The translations under genes were made by a program, and so were the position numbers. The notes beneath the pieces were generated by a model, which searched no databases, was not told where the DNA came from, and saw only the letters and a list, made by a program, of their open reading frames with translations. From positions 1-64,000 of the forward strand of contig CANJLH010000009.1 of NCBI GenBank assembly GCA_947475415.1: a stretch of 64,000 bases of DNA, read 5' to 3'. This DNA is from Caulobacteraceae bacterium. Lineage in GTDB: Bacteria; Pseudomonadota; Alphaproteobacteria; Caulobacterales; Caulobacteraceae. Of the stretch, positions 1 through 7,895 are shown in pieces. Position 1 is the first letter of the stretch, and each line of letters opens with the position of its first letter.

Positions 1-1
1 A

Positions 2-1204
2 TCAGAAGTTGATGTCGATCGTGGAGCGGCGGTTGAGGGGTTCCTTGACGCCGTCGCCGGTGGCGACCGCAGGGGCGCTTTCACCCTTCCAGTCCACCGA
101 CAGGGCGGTCTGGGCGACGCCCAGGCCCACCAGGGCGTCAGCCACCACCTTGGAGCGGCGCTCGGACAGGCGGACGTTGTAGGCGGGGGCGCCGGAGGTG
201 TCGGCGTGACCCACCACCACCACTTGCGTGGCGTGGCCGGCGCTGGCGTAGGTCGCGGCCTCCTGGACCACCGTCTGGGCTTCCGGCGTCAGGATCGACT
301 GATCGAACGGGAAGTAGACGATGAACTGCTTGGCCTCATACGCCGGCGGAGGCGGCGGAGGGGGCGGCGGCGGAGGCGGAGGAGGAGGCGGCGGAGGGGG
401 CGGCGGAGGGGGCGGAGGCGGAGGGGGCGGCGGAGGCGCGGCGGCAAAGGCGTAGCGCAGGCCGAGCGTCACCGACTGGTCCGAGTAGCTGCCTGAAAAT
501 ATGCCCGGCTGAAGAGCATGACTGCCGACGGTCGAGAAATCGAGATCCGAGCCATCGAAATAGCGATAGGTCAGGTCAACATTCAGGTTGTCCGACGCAC
601 GCCAGGCAAGACCGGCCAGCGCCTGCCATGCAAAGGTCGTGTCGCTGTCGCTGATGGAAAGGTTCTGGATCGCCGGATTGGTGGCGGAGATGGCGCCAGT
701 GACGGTAGAGAACTGGCCGAGCGCATCCAGCTTGGAATGGTTGACGCCGACTCCAGCGCCCAGAAATGGGCTGATCCTTGAGTCAGGCATGACATCATAG
801 ATGACATTGCCCATCAGCGACCAAGTCTTCAGTTTTCCATCAGGTGAACCACAGTTCGGCGCGGCGGCGGTCCGGATCAGTCCGGGGGCGCAGAGACCGA
901 CGATGGAATTGGCCGCCGCCCCCTTAATCGAGGTCAGGTCGCCGGGACGATGGCCGAGCTCAAGCTCAACGCGCCAATTCGGGCTTAGGCCATAGCCAAC
1001 GCGACCGAAGCCGGTCCAATCCTTGTCCTGGTCAATTGTCCAGCGATAGGGTGAGGGGTTCGCCCCGTTAATTGATGACTGGGCTTTGAGGCCATTCGGC
1101 CAGTGATAACCGAGATCGACCGCGCCATACCAGCCTTCTGCGCCGGCGCCCGTTGCGAGAAATGCCGCGACGATTGCAGCTCCGGCTAGGAGTTTGAATT
1201 TCAT
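2..1204 (-). CDS. OmpA-family outer-membrane protein with poly-proline linker
   Basis: This 400-residue protein has a cleavable signal peptide (first about 22 residues, ending GAGA), an N-terminal eight-stranded-type OMP beta-barrel (about 23-253), a run of 31 consecutive prolines, and a C-terminal OmpA peptidoglycan-binding domain (about 292-400). The OmpA domain shows YFPFDQS, GHADTSG and LSERRS, the Asp and Arg that in this family hold diaminopimelate of the cell wall. It should tether the outer membrane to peptidoglycan. GAAGGG lies about 10 bases before the ATG. The gene is alone on its strand here; its stop codon is at the very edge of the window. The proline tract is encoded by mixed CCG/CCT/CCC codons, so it is prone to slippage or length variation. 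Confidence 0.93.
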   Translation of the reverse strand: MKFKLLAGAAIVAAFLATGAGAEGWYGAVDLGYHWPNGLKAQSSINGANPSPYRWTIDQDKDWTGFGRVGYGLSPNWRVELELGHRPGDLTSIKGAAANSIVGLCAPGLIRTAAAPNCGSPDGKLKTWSLMGNVIYDVMPDSRISPFLGAGVGVNHSKLDALGQFSTVTGAISATNPAIQNLSISDSDTTFAWQALAGLAWRASDNLNVDLTYRYFDGSDLDFSTVGSHALQPGIFSGSYSDQSVTLGLRYAFAAAPPPPPPPPPPPPPPPPPPPPPPPPPPPPPPPAYEAKQFIVYFPFDQSILTPEAQTVVQEAATYASAGHATQVVVVGHADTSGAPAYNVRLSERRSKVVADALVGLGVAQTALSVDWKGESAPAVATGDGVKEPLNRRSTIDINF

Positions 1205-1518
1205 AAGTCATAACCCTTCTTGGTTCTTCACGGATGAAGACGATAATTTGTGCTTAGACAGCAAATATGATATTGTTTGGGGGTAATTCTGAGATCAGAA
1301 TTTATAGATGGTTTTTCCAGGCCATTAAGTATGCGATCAATACTTGACAATTAAAATCTTATATTTTCGCAATTCTCCGATCCGAAATTAGATATGCTGC
1401 CCGACCCATCCAGTCAAAACAACGCTCAATCTCGCACTTTGTTCCAGTGAGCCCATCGCTCGACCGTTTTTCGAGGAACGCATTATTTTAATGCGCGGAG
1501 ACCCCCGACCGACCCAAC
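1205..1518. other. AT-rich intergenic region upstream of the OmpA gene
   Basis: This 314-base stretch contains no convincing gene. It is much more AT-rich than its surroundings and must hold the minus-strand promoter of the OmpA-family gene on its left; the antiporter gene on its right ends here. It contains the perfect inverted repeat listed at 1285-1302. Confidence 0.6.
1285..1302. promoter_or_regulatory. Inverted repeat, possible operator
   Basis: AATTCTGA and TCAGAATT form perfect 8-base arms around a 2-base centre, about 80 bases upstream of the OmpA-family start codon. The position and symmetry fit a dimeric repressor or activator site. No protein can be named for it. Confidence 0.3.
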
Positions 1519-3312
1519 TTAAGTCCGCCGATCGGGGCCTGATTGGCTGAACCGCCGCGCCCTGCCGCCCAAGGCATCGGGCCGGTTCAGGGTCTTGCGG
1601 AATTCATCTCTCCGCTCGTGAACCGAGGCGATGACCAGGCCCATCGGGATGCCGATTTCCACAAGCAGGGCCTCTGACAACTGTAGACTTGCCTCGATGG
1701 TTTCGGGCACCGCGTCAGTTGCGCCGGCAACATAAAGCCGTTCAGCGTGGCCTGCGTCGCGGGCGCGCGCGACAATGATTAGATCCGGGCGTTCGGCCCT
1801 GGCCACGGCCACCACCGCCTCAACACCATCGGTATCATCCTGCGTAACCACCAGCGCGATGGCCGCATCGAGACCGCAGCGCTTGAGAAACTCAACACGA
1901 GAGCCGTCACCGAAATAAATGGATTCGCCTGCGCGGCGGCCCAGTTCTACCAGGCGCGCCTCGCGTTCGACCGCCACCCAGGAGATCTGGTGGCGACGCA
2001 GCATCTCTCCCACAAGCTGGCCCACGCGGCCGTAGCCGACCACCACTACATGCGGCCCGGCCCCGCCTTCAGCTGCGGCGGGCGCAACGGGGATTGGCGA
2101 CGGCGTCACCTGGCGTCCGCCCAATCGCAGGCCCAAATGAGCCAGGAGTGGAATCGCGATCATCGACAGGGTCGCGGCGACCATCACCAATTGGCCCTCG
2201 TCGTGGGGCATGACGCCATTGGCCGTCGCCGAGGCTAGGATCACGAAGGCGAATTCGCCCCCTGCCGCCAGCAGCAGGCCCGCCTCCAAGGCCGAGCGAC
2301 TCGCGAGCCCGAACAGGCGCGCGAGACCGAACACCACCGCTGTTTTCAAGACGACCAGACCCAACGCCATGCTCAGAATCGGAGCCGGCCGGGCAAACAG
2401 CAGGGTCACATCCAGGTTGATGCCCACAGACAGGAAAAACAGGCCGAGCAGCAGACCCTTGAAGGGCTCGATGGTCTTTTCAACCTCATGCCGGAACTCG
2501 GTCTCGGCGAGCAACAGACCGGCGATGAAGGCGCCGATGGCCATGGAAAGTCCGCTCAACGCGCTGACCAGGCCCGCGCCGATAACCACCAGCAGGCAGG
2601 CGGCCATAAACAGTTCCTCGCTTTTGGCCCGCGCAACCGAGTGCAGCATTGGCCGGAGCGCCAGACGGCCCAATGCCAACAGGACCAACACGCCCGCCGC
2701 CGCCGGCGCGAACGCCAGCAACAGCTTCGGCGATACGGCGCCGGCCGATTGCGCGCCTAGGACGGTGATGGTGACCAGGATCGGCGCCACTGCAAGATCC
2801 TGGAACAGCAGTACCGAGAAGACCGCGCGGCCGGCCTTGGAATGTTGTCGCTTCTGCTCAGTGAGAATCTCCATGACCACCGCAGTGGAGGACAACGCCA
2901 GGGACGCGCCCACAGCCGCAGCCGCCGGCGTCGCCAGGCCCAAAGCCATGGAGGCCGCCGCAACGACCACGCCACACAATCCGACCTGCAGCGCGCCCAG
3001 ACCGAAGACGTAGACCCGTAGCAAGCGCAGTCGCTCCCAGGACAACTCCAGACCGATCAGGAACAACAGGAACACCACGCCCAGGTCGCCGAGCTGTGCG
3101 ACCTCGGCGGGATTGTCGATGGTCAGATAGGAGAGCCACTTTGCAGAGCCGGCCAGGGCGCCCAGGCCGTGCGGACCCAACAGCACGCCGGCGCCAAGGA
3201 AGCCAAGGATCGGACTGATCCGCCAACGTCGGAACAGGGGCGCGACAATCCCGGCTGTGGCCAGAAAGAGCACGATATCCTTGTAACTGCTAGTGGCGGC
3301 GCTGGCGTCCAT
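1519..3312 (-). CDS. CPA2-family monovalent cation/proton antiporter (KefB/KefC type)
   Basis: This is an inner-membrane transporter of about 597 residues. The first roughly 390 residues are a chain of hydrophobic segments of the Na+/H+ exchanger fold, with the family features LGFLGAGVLLGP, FLLFLIGLELS and LALSSTAVVME. A cytoplasmic TrkA-N (RCK) domain follows, with the nucleotide-binding VVVGYGRVGQLVG at about residues 415-430 and downstream acid YFGDGSR. This architecture is that of glutathione-gated K+ efflux and related antiporters; the C-terminus lacks a TrkA-C domain. I chose the ATG preceded by GGGAGG; a GTG 24 bases upstream is also possible. It is transcribed alone, divergently from the M13 peptidase gene. 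Ion specificity cannot be read from sequence. Confidence 0.92.
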   Translation of the reverse strand: MDASAATSSYKDIVLFLATAGIVAPLFRRWRISPILGFLGAGVLLGPHGLGALAGSAKWLSYLTIDNPAEVAQLGDLGVVFLLFLIGLELSWERLRLLRVYVFGLGALQVGLCGVVVAAASMALGLATPAAAAVGASLALSSTAVVMEILTEQKRQHSKAGRAVFSVLLFQDLAVAPILVTITVLGAQSAGAVSPKLLLAFAPAAAGVLVLLALGRLALRPMLHSVARAKSEELFMAACLLVVIGAGLVSALSGLSMAIGAFIAGLLLAETEFRHEVEKTIEPFKGLLLGLFFLSVGINLDVTLLFARPAPILSMALGLVVLKTAVVFGLARLFGLASRSALEAGLLLAAGGEFAFVILASATANGVMPHDEGQLVMVAATLSMIAIPLLAHLGLRLGGRQVTPSPIPVAPAAAEGGAGPHVVVVGYGRVGQLVGEMLRRHQISWVAVEREARLVELGRRAGESIYFGDGSRVEFLKRCGLDAAIALVVTQDDTDGVEAVVAVARAERPDLIIVARARDAGHAERLYVAGATDAVPETIEASLQLSEALLVEIGIPMGLVIASVHERRDEFRKTLNRPDALGGRARRFSQSGPDRRT

Positions 3313-3478
3313 CCGGCCTCCCGAAGCTTGCGCCACTATGGCAGGATCGAGCGTGTTGCGGAATCCTCGTCGAAGCCAAAAGACGACGGTTCAGGGCATA
3401 ACGAAAATGTAATGGGTTATTTGCCGTCGCGCCGGGCAAGTTCGCCTGACCATGCCATCCAACTGGGCTCCATCTCCC

Positions 3479-5512
3479 ATGCCTCACCGAATCCGCGGCG
3501 CGATCGCCGCCGTGTTGCTGTTCGCTCCGGGCGTGAGCCTGGCCGCCGGTCCGCGGGTCGCCGAATCAACCGCAGCCCCGCGCATGGGAGACTGGGGCTT
3601 TGACCTTGCCGGCCGCGATCAGGCTGTGCGTCCGCAGGACGACTTCTACGACTACGCCAACGGGACCTATGTGGCGAAACTGGAGATTCCTTCAGATCGG
3701 TCGCGCTTCGGACCGTTCGACCAGTTGCATGAGCTCTCCCAGGCGCGGATGCGCGCGGTGCTTGAGGCGGCCGAACAGGATCCGACATCGAAAATCGGCG
3801 GGCTCTACCGCAGCTTCATGGATGAGGCCGGCGTCGATCGCCTGGGCGCCGCGCCACTGAAACCCGGCCTGACCTCAATCAGGCGGGCGCGGACCCGGGC
3901 CGACGTCGCCCGGCTGATGGGGCGCGCTCAGCGCAGCTTCGGCGGCGCCATCTTCAACGCCTACATTTCAGACGACGCCAAGGATCCGCAGCGCTATGCC
4001 GTCAACCTCACCCAGGGCGGCCTAGGCCTGCCAAACCGCGATTACTACCTGGACCCGCAGTTCGCCGCGCAGAAGGCCGCCTACGAGGCCTATGTGGCCC
4101 AGATGCTGAAGCTGGCCGGTTGGCGAAACCCAGCCCCCGCGGCCAGATCGATCGTCGGCCTGGAAACCGAGATCGCCAAGGTCTCCTGGACCCGAGCTGA
4201 ACAGCGCGATGACGAAAAGACCTACAACCCCGTGGAGACCAACGCGCTGTTAGCGCTAGCTCCGGGTTTCGACTGGGCCGCCTATTTGGACGGCGCCGGC
4301 CTCACCGCCACGCGCCGGGTGATCGTCGCGGAGAACAGCGCCTTCCCGAAAATCGCCGCGATCTTCGCCGGCGCGCCGATCGAGACCTTGAAGGCCTGGG
4401 CCGCGTTCGGCCTCGCCGACAACGCCGCGCCCTACCTGTCGAAGGCCTTCGAGCAGGCCCACTACGAGTTCCGCGACCACACCCTGTCCGGCCAACCTCA
4501 GCAGCGGCCTCGCTGGAAGCGCGGCGTGTCGCTGGTCGACAGCCAGATGGGCGAGGCCCTGGGGAAGGACTATGCCGAGGCCTATTTCCCGGCCGGCAGC
4601 AAGGCGGCTATGCAGGGACTGGTCGCTGATCTGCGCGCGGCCATGAAGAACCGCATCGAACACCTCGCCTGGATGTCGCCGGCCACCAAGGCCATGGCCC
4701 AGGACAAGTTGACCAAGTTCAACGTGAAGATCGGCTATCCGGACCGGTGGCGCGACTATACGGACCTGAACATCCGGGCTGGCGACCTGTTCGGCAACGT
4801 CGAACGCGCAATCGAATTTGACTGGCGATACCGCGTCGCGCGGCTGGATCAGCCGGTGGACCGCGCCGAGTGGGGCATGACCCCGCCAACCGTGAACGCC
4901 TACTACTCATCGACAAAGAACGAGATTGTATTCCCCGCCGCCATCCTGCAACCGCCGTTCTTCGATCCACTGGCCGACCCGGCCATCAACTACGGCGGCA
5001 TCGGGGGCGTGATCGGCCATGAGATCACCCACGGTTTCGACGACCAGGGCCGCAAGTCTGATGGCGAGGGCAAACTCGCCGACTGGTGGACGCCAGCGGA
5101 CGCCGACAGGTTCGCGGCCGAGGCGGCGAAACTCGGCAAACAGTATGCCGCCGTCGAGGTTTTGCCCGGCGCGCACATCAACGGCGACCTGACCATGGGC
5201 GAGAACATCGCCGACCTGGGCGGGCTGCTGCTGGCCCTGGACGCCTATCACCTGTCCCTGGGCGGTCGGCCGGCGCCCGTGATCGACGGGCTGACGGGAG
5301 ATCAACGCGTGTTCCTTGGCTGGGCTCAGGTTTGGCGCTCGAAGAACCGAGAGGCGAGCTTGCGCAAGCAACTGGTGTCCGACCCTCATTCGCCGCCCCA
5401 TTACAGGGTCATACTGCCGATGCGGAATATCGACGCCTTCTATGAGGCCTTCGGGGTCAAGCCGGGCGACGCGATGTATGTGGCGCCGGAGCAAAGGGCG
5501 CGCATCTGGTGA
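3479..5512 (+). CDS. M13 family metallopeptidase (neprilysin/PepO type)
   Basis: This is an exported zinc endopeptidase of about 677 residues. A signal peptide (MPHRIRG then a hydrophobic stretch ending SLAAG) supports starting at this ATG; an ATG 27 bases upstream would add nine residues before the basic region. The M13 N-terminal domain includes the substrate-positioning NAYYSS region. The catalytic zinc motif HEITH is at about 514-518, and the third zinc ligand lies in GENIADLGG at about 575. The C-terminus ends in RIW, resembling the CxxW end of neprilysins but without the cysteine. Family members degrade oligopeptides in the periplasm. The gene stands alone and is followed by a strong intrinsic terminator. 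Confidence 0.94.
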   Translation: MPHRIRGAIAAVLLFAPGVSLAAGPRVAESTAAPRMGDWGFDLAGRDQAVRPQDDFYDYANGTYVAKLEIPSDRSRFGPFDQLHELSQARMRAVLEAAEQDPTSKIGGLYRSFMDEAGVDRLGAAPLKPGLTSIRRARTRADVARLMGRAQRSFGGAIFNAYISDDAKDPQRYAVNLTQGGLGLPNRDYYLDPQFAAQKAAYEAYVAQMLKLAGWRNPAPAARSIVGLETEIAKVSWTRAEQRDDEKTYNPVETNALLALAPGFDWAAYLDGAGLTATRRVIVAENSAFPKIAAIFAGAPIETLKAWAAFGLADNAAPYLSKAFEQAHYEFRDHTLSGQPQQRPRWKRGVSLVDSQMGEALGKDYAEAYFPAGSKAAMQGLVADLRAAMKNRIEHLAWMSPATKAMAQDKLTKFNVKIGYPDRWRDYTDLNIRAGDLFGNVERAIEFDWRYRVARLDQPVDRAEWGMTPPTVNAYYSSTKNEIVFPAAILQPPFFDPLADPAINYGGIGGVIGHEITHGFDDQGRKSDGEGKLADWWTPADADRFAAEAAKLGKQYAAVEVLPGAHINGDLTMGENIADLGGLLLALDAYHLSLGGRPAPVIDGLTGDQRVFLGWAQVWRSKNREASLRKQLVSDPHSPPHYRVILPMRNIDAFYEAFGVKPGDAMYVAPEQRARIW

Positions 5513-5561
5513 TCGCTGTCAGATGAATTTTTGACGGTGTTATATAATTATTTTCTGGAAA

Positions 5562-5603
5562 AAAATTGGCCTACTGCGGGATTAGTCGCAGCAGGCCAAT
5601 TTT
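5562..5603 (+). terminator. Intrinsic terminator of the M13 peptidase gene
   Basis: The 17-base arms 5562-5578 and 5587-5603 pair with a single G-U, around an 8-base loop, and the right arm ends in TTTT. The hairpin begins 50 bases after the peptidase stop codon. Confidence 0.75.
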
Positions 5604-5625
5604 GAGCAATTGCTCAATTTAAAAG

Positions 5626-5647
5626 GGCGTTTCCTCCCCGAAACGCC
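5626..5647 (-). terminator. Candidate terminator of the his operon
   Basis: GGCGTTTC and GAAACGCC pair perfectly over 8 bases with a 6-base loop. Read on the minus strand the stem is followed by CTTTTAAATT. It lies about 160 bases beyond the hisG stop codon. Confidence 0.55.
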
Positions 5648-5808
5648 GGAGACTTGCGGACTGTGCGCCGGAATGTCTCTCGCAGGGGTGACAGAACTGT
5701 AATTTTTTTCCCGAGTCAACAGGCGCCCCACCCGCTCTCACCAGTCCGTGATCAAAACCTTGATGATTTCCCTCTGTCCGGCCGGTTTTTTTGACGGTCC
5801 AGCACAAA

Positions 5809-6768
5809 TTATACCCTGACGACGGAGGCTGCCAGGCGGTCGAATGGCGGGCAGGCCACGTCAAAAACGAAGTCGGGCCGCGCTGCGGTCAGGGGTCCAA
5901 GCCCCGCCGCGGTGAGCTCCGCCGCCGCGGACGCGGCCTGATCCGCCGCGATCAGCAGGCCGTTCGGTCGACGCTGGGCTCCAGATTTGGTTAGATCTTG
6001 AACTATTTTGGCCTGCTGGCTGGACTCGGGACCAGACCAGACCAGAGTGACGCTCGCTTTCGCGCCCGCGCGCGCCTCGACAATCCGCAGCAGTCGTTCA
6101 GCCGCAGCCAACTGGCCGCTCGTCCAAGTAGCGCCCAAGGAGGCTGCGAGCTGAAACTGACTCTTGAGGATCAAGCCGTCCGCCAGCACTTTCAGGCCAT
6201 TGGCCGCCAAAGTCGCCCCTGTGGTGGTGATGTCTACGATCAGTTCCGCCGCGCCCGACGCCGGCGCGCCCTCTGTGGCGCCGCCCGATTCGGTGATCCG
6301 GTAGTCCGCCACGCCATGGCGGGCGAAGAAGGCGCGGGTCTGGGCGACATACTTGGTGGCGACCCGCATTCGTCGTCCTGTGCGGGCGAGGAATTCATGG
6401 GCTACGTCCTCAAGATCGGCCATGGTCTCGACATCGAGCCAGCTCTTGGGAACTGCAGTGACCAGATCGGCGCGACCAAAGCCAAGGGCGCGCAGGAAAA
6501 GGACCCGCGTCTCCACGTCATGACCGCGTTCGCGCAGAAGGTCTTCGCCGGTGGCCCCAAGGTGAGCGTCGCCGGCGTCCAGCGCGTCGGCGATGTCACC
6601 AGCGGAAAGCAGCCGCACCTGCACGCCATCCAGCCCTTTCAGCGTGGCGATGTAACCGCGCTCGCCGCCAGCCGCTTTCAAGTCCAGGCCGCAGTCAGCC
6701 AGCCAGGCCTCCACCTGCTCCTTAGTGCGCCCTTTCGACGGCAGGGCGACAATCAGCGGACCGCTCAC
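5809..6768 (-). CDS. hisG: ATP phosphoribosyltransferase catalytic subunit HisG
   Basis: HisG catalyses the first step of histidine synthesis, condensing ATP and PRPP. The protein is about 319 residues and starts LIVALPSKGR, the canonical HisG opening. AGGAGG precedes the GTG start, which overlaps the hisZ stop in GTGA, giving translational coupling. The phosphate-binding region with ELIVDITTTGATLAANGLK is present at about 175-195. Short-form HisG proteins that work with HisZ are usually about 200-230 residues; this one has roughly 90 extra C-terminal residues like the long form, yet lies next to hisZ. The C-terminal extension is not an obvious ACT-type domain to me. It is the last gene of hisS-hisZ-hisG. 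Confidence 0.92.
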   Translation of the reverse strand: MSGPLIVALPSKGRTKEQVEAWLADCGLDLKAAGGERGYIATLKGLDGVQVRLLSAGDIADALDAGDAHLGATGEDLLRERGHDVETRVLFLRALGFGRADLVTAVPKSWLDVETMADLEDVAHEFLARTGRRMRVATKYVAQTRAFFARHGVADYRITESGGATEGAPASGAAELIVDITTTGATLAANGLKVLADGLILKSQFQLAASLGATWTSGQLAAAERLLRIVEARAGAKASVTLVWSGPESSQQAKIVQDLTKSGAQRRPNGLLIAADQAASAAAELTAAGLGPLTAARPDFVFDVACPPFDRLAASVVRV

Positions 6769-7895
6769 GATTCGCCTCCTGCAAAGGCCCGCCAGGGCCG
6801 AACCATGCAACCCACCGCCGCTGTGGCCTCCCCGCCCAGTCGGGCCAACAGGCCGTCATAGCGGCCACCCACCGCCACTGGCCGGTGGCTGTCCAGGGCG
6901 TCGCTGCGGATCTCGAAGGTCATGCCGTCATAATAGTCGAATGCATGCCCCAGAGCGGTAGCGAACCGTAGCCGCTCGGCGGGCGCCTGCCGTGTCAACT
7001 GCTCCAGTCGCTCAGACCATCCCGCCAGGGCCGCAGACATGGCCGGCGTCACGCCGCTAGTGAGCGCCCGCACCTGGTCGAACGCCATCTCCGGCGCATC
7101 GGATATCGTTAGGAACCGGCGCACCGCCTCGGCCTGCGTGAGGCTTAACGCTGGCGCGCGGGCCGCCTCGGCGCGACGGATCAGGCGCTGGGCGATCTCC
7201 CCCGGCCCGCGCCCGCCGACCGGCTCGATTCCCGCCAAGGCCCAGATCTCGCGCAGCAGGTCGGCGGCCTGCGCCTCCGAAAGGCCCGCCAAGAGATCGG
7301 CGATGCCGCCCGCTGCGGCTTCTCCCTCTCCGCCAGCCCGCGCCAGTTCCGCCTGCAACAGGCGGGGTCGACCCGCCGCTCGCTTCAGCCGCGCGGCCAG
7401 CGCTTCAGCAAGGCCCATGTCTTCCACGAAAGCGGCGAACAAGGCGATGTCGCCAAGCCAGAGCGTCAGGTCCCTGCGCCCCCCGGCGACAGCCGACTCC
7501 CAGGCCAGCGCCGCAATCTCCGCGTCAGCCAAGGCCGGAGACAGCGACGAATCGGCGCCAAATTGCTCCAACCCGAACTGCAGGAATTCTTCTGGCTGCG
7601 CTCCGTCCGGCGCGGCCCGGAAGGCTTGGCCCTCGTAACGGTAGCGCCCCCCCGCCGCTCCGGATTCCAGATGCTGGCGCGCCACCGCCACGGTGAAGTC
7701 GGGGCGCAGGCAAGCTTCGGCGCCGCCCTCAGCCTGAACGACGAATAGACGAGACCGCATGGACTCGCCGGCCAGATCCAGCAGCAACCCCAGCGGCTGC
7801 AGGATCGGCGCATCGACCCGCTCGGCCGCCGCCGTCAGGAATGGTGTGCGGATGGCGCTGAGCGCCGCCTCTGGAACCCTGGGCTCCGTTCTCAC
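6765..7895 (-). CDS. hisZ: ATP phosphoribosyltransferase regulatory subunit HisZ
   Basis: HisZ is a catalytically dead histidyl-tRNA-synthetase paralogue of about 376 residues that activates HisG and mediates histidine feedback. It shows the class II synthetase fold (ILQPLGLLLDLAG; ACLRPDFTVAVARQHL; YRYEGQAFR corresponding to motif 2) but lacks a complete aminoacylation site. The C-terminal region has the histidine-binding HAFDYYDGMTFEI, related to the RGLEYYTG loop of the neighbouring HisS. The GTG start overlaps the hisS stop in GTGA, and its own stop overlaps hisG, so all three genes are coupled. Confidence 0.92.
   Translation of the reverse strand: MRTEPRVPEAALSAIRTPFLTAAAERVDAPILQPLGLLLDLAGESMRSRLFVVQAEGGAEACLRPDFTVAVARQHLESGAAGGRYRYEGQAFRAAPDGAQPEEFLQFGLEQFGADSSLSPALADAEIAALAWESAVAGGRRDLTLWLGDIALFAAFVEDMGLAEALAARLKRAAGRPRLLQAELARAGGEGEAAAGGIADLLAGLSEAQAADLLREIWALAGIEPVGGRGPGEIAQRLIRRAEAARAPALSLTQAEAVRRFLTISDAPEMAFDQVRALTSGVTPAMSAALAGWSERLEQLTRQAPAERLRFATALGHAFDYYDGMTFEIRSDALDSHRPVAVGGRYDGLLARLGGEATAAVGCMVRPWRAFAGGES

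Larger units (their letters stand above)
5513..5808. other. Convergent intergenic region with two hairpins
   Basis: Nearly 300 bases separate the M13 peptidase gene from hisG, which converge here. The region holds two hairpins (5562-5603 and 5626-5647), a short palindrome GAGCAATTGCTC at 5604-5615, and no credible gene. Confidence 0.6.

Noticed and set aside
340..440. GGCGGAGG-type repeats as a CRISPR or a tandem repeat locus
   Set aside because: They are proline codons of the OmpA-type gene; no spacers exist.
1345..1366. TTGACA ... TATATT as a plus-strand promoter
   Set aside because: The spacing is only about 10 bases and no plus-strand gene follows.
2210..3013. A 267-codon plus-strand frame opposite the antiporter gene
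   Set aside because: The minus-strand gene has full family motifs; the plus frame has none.
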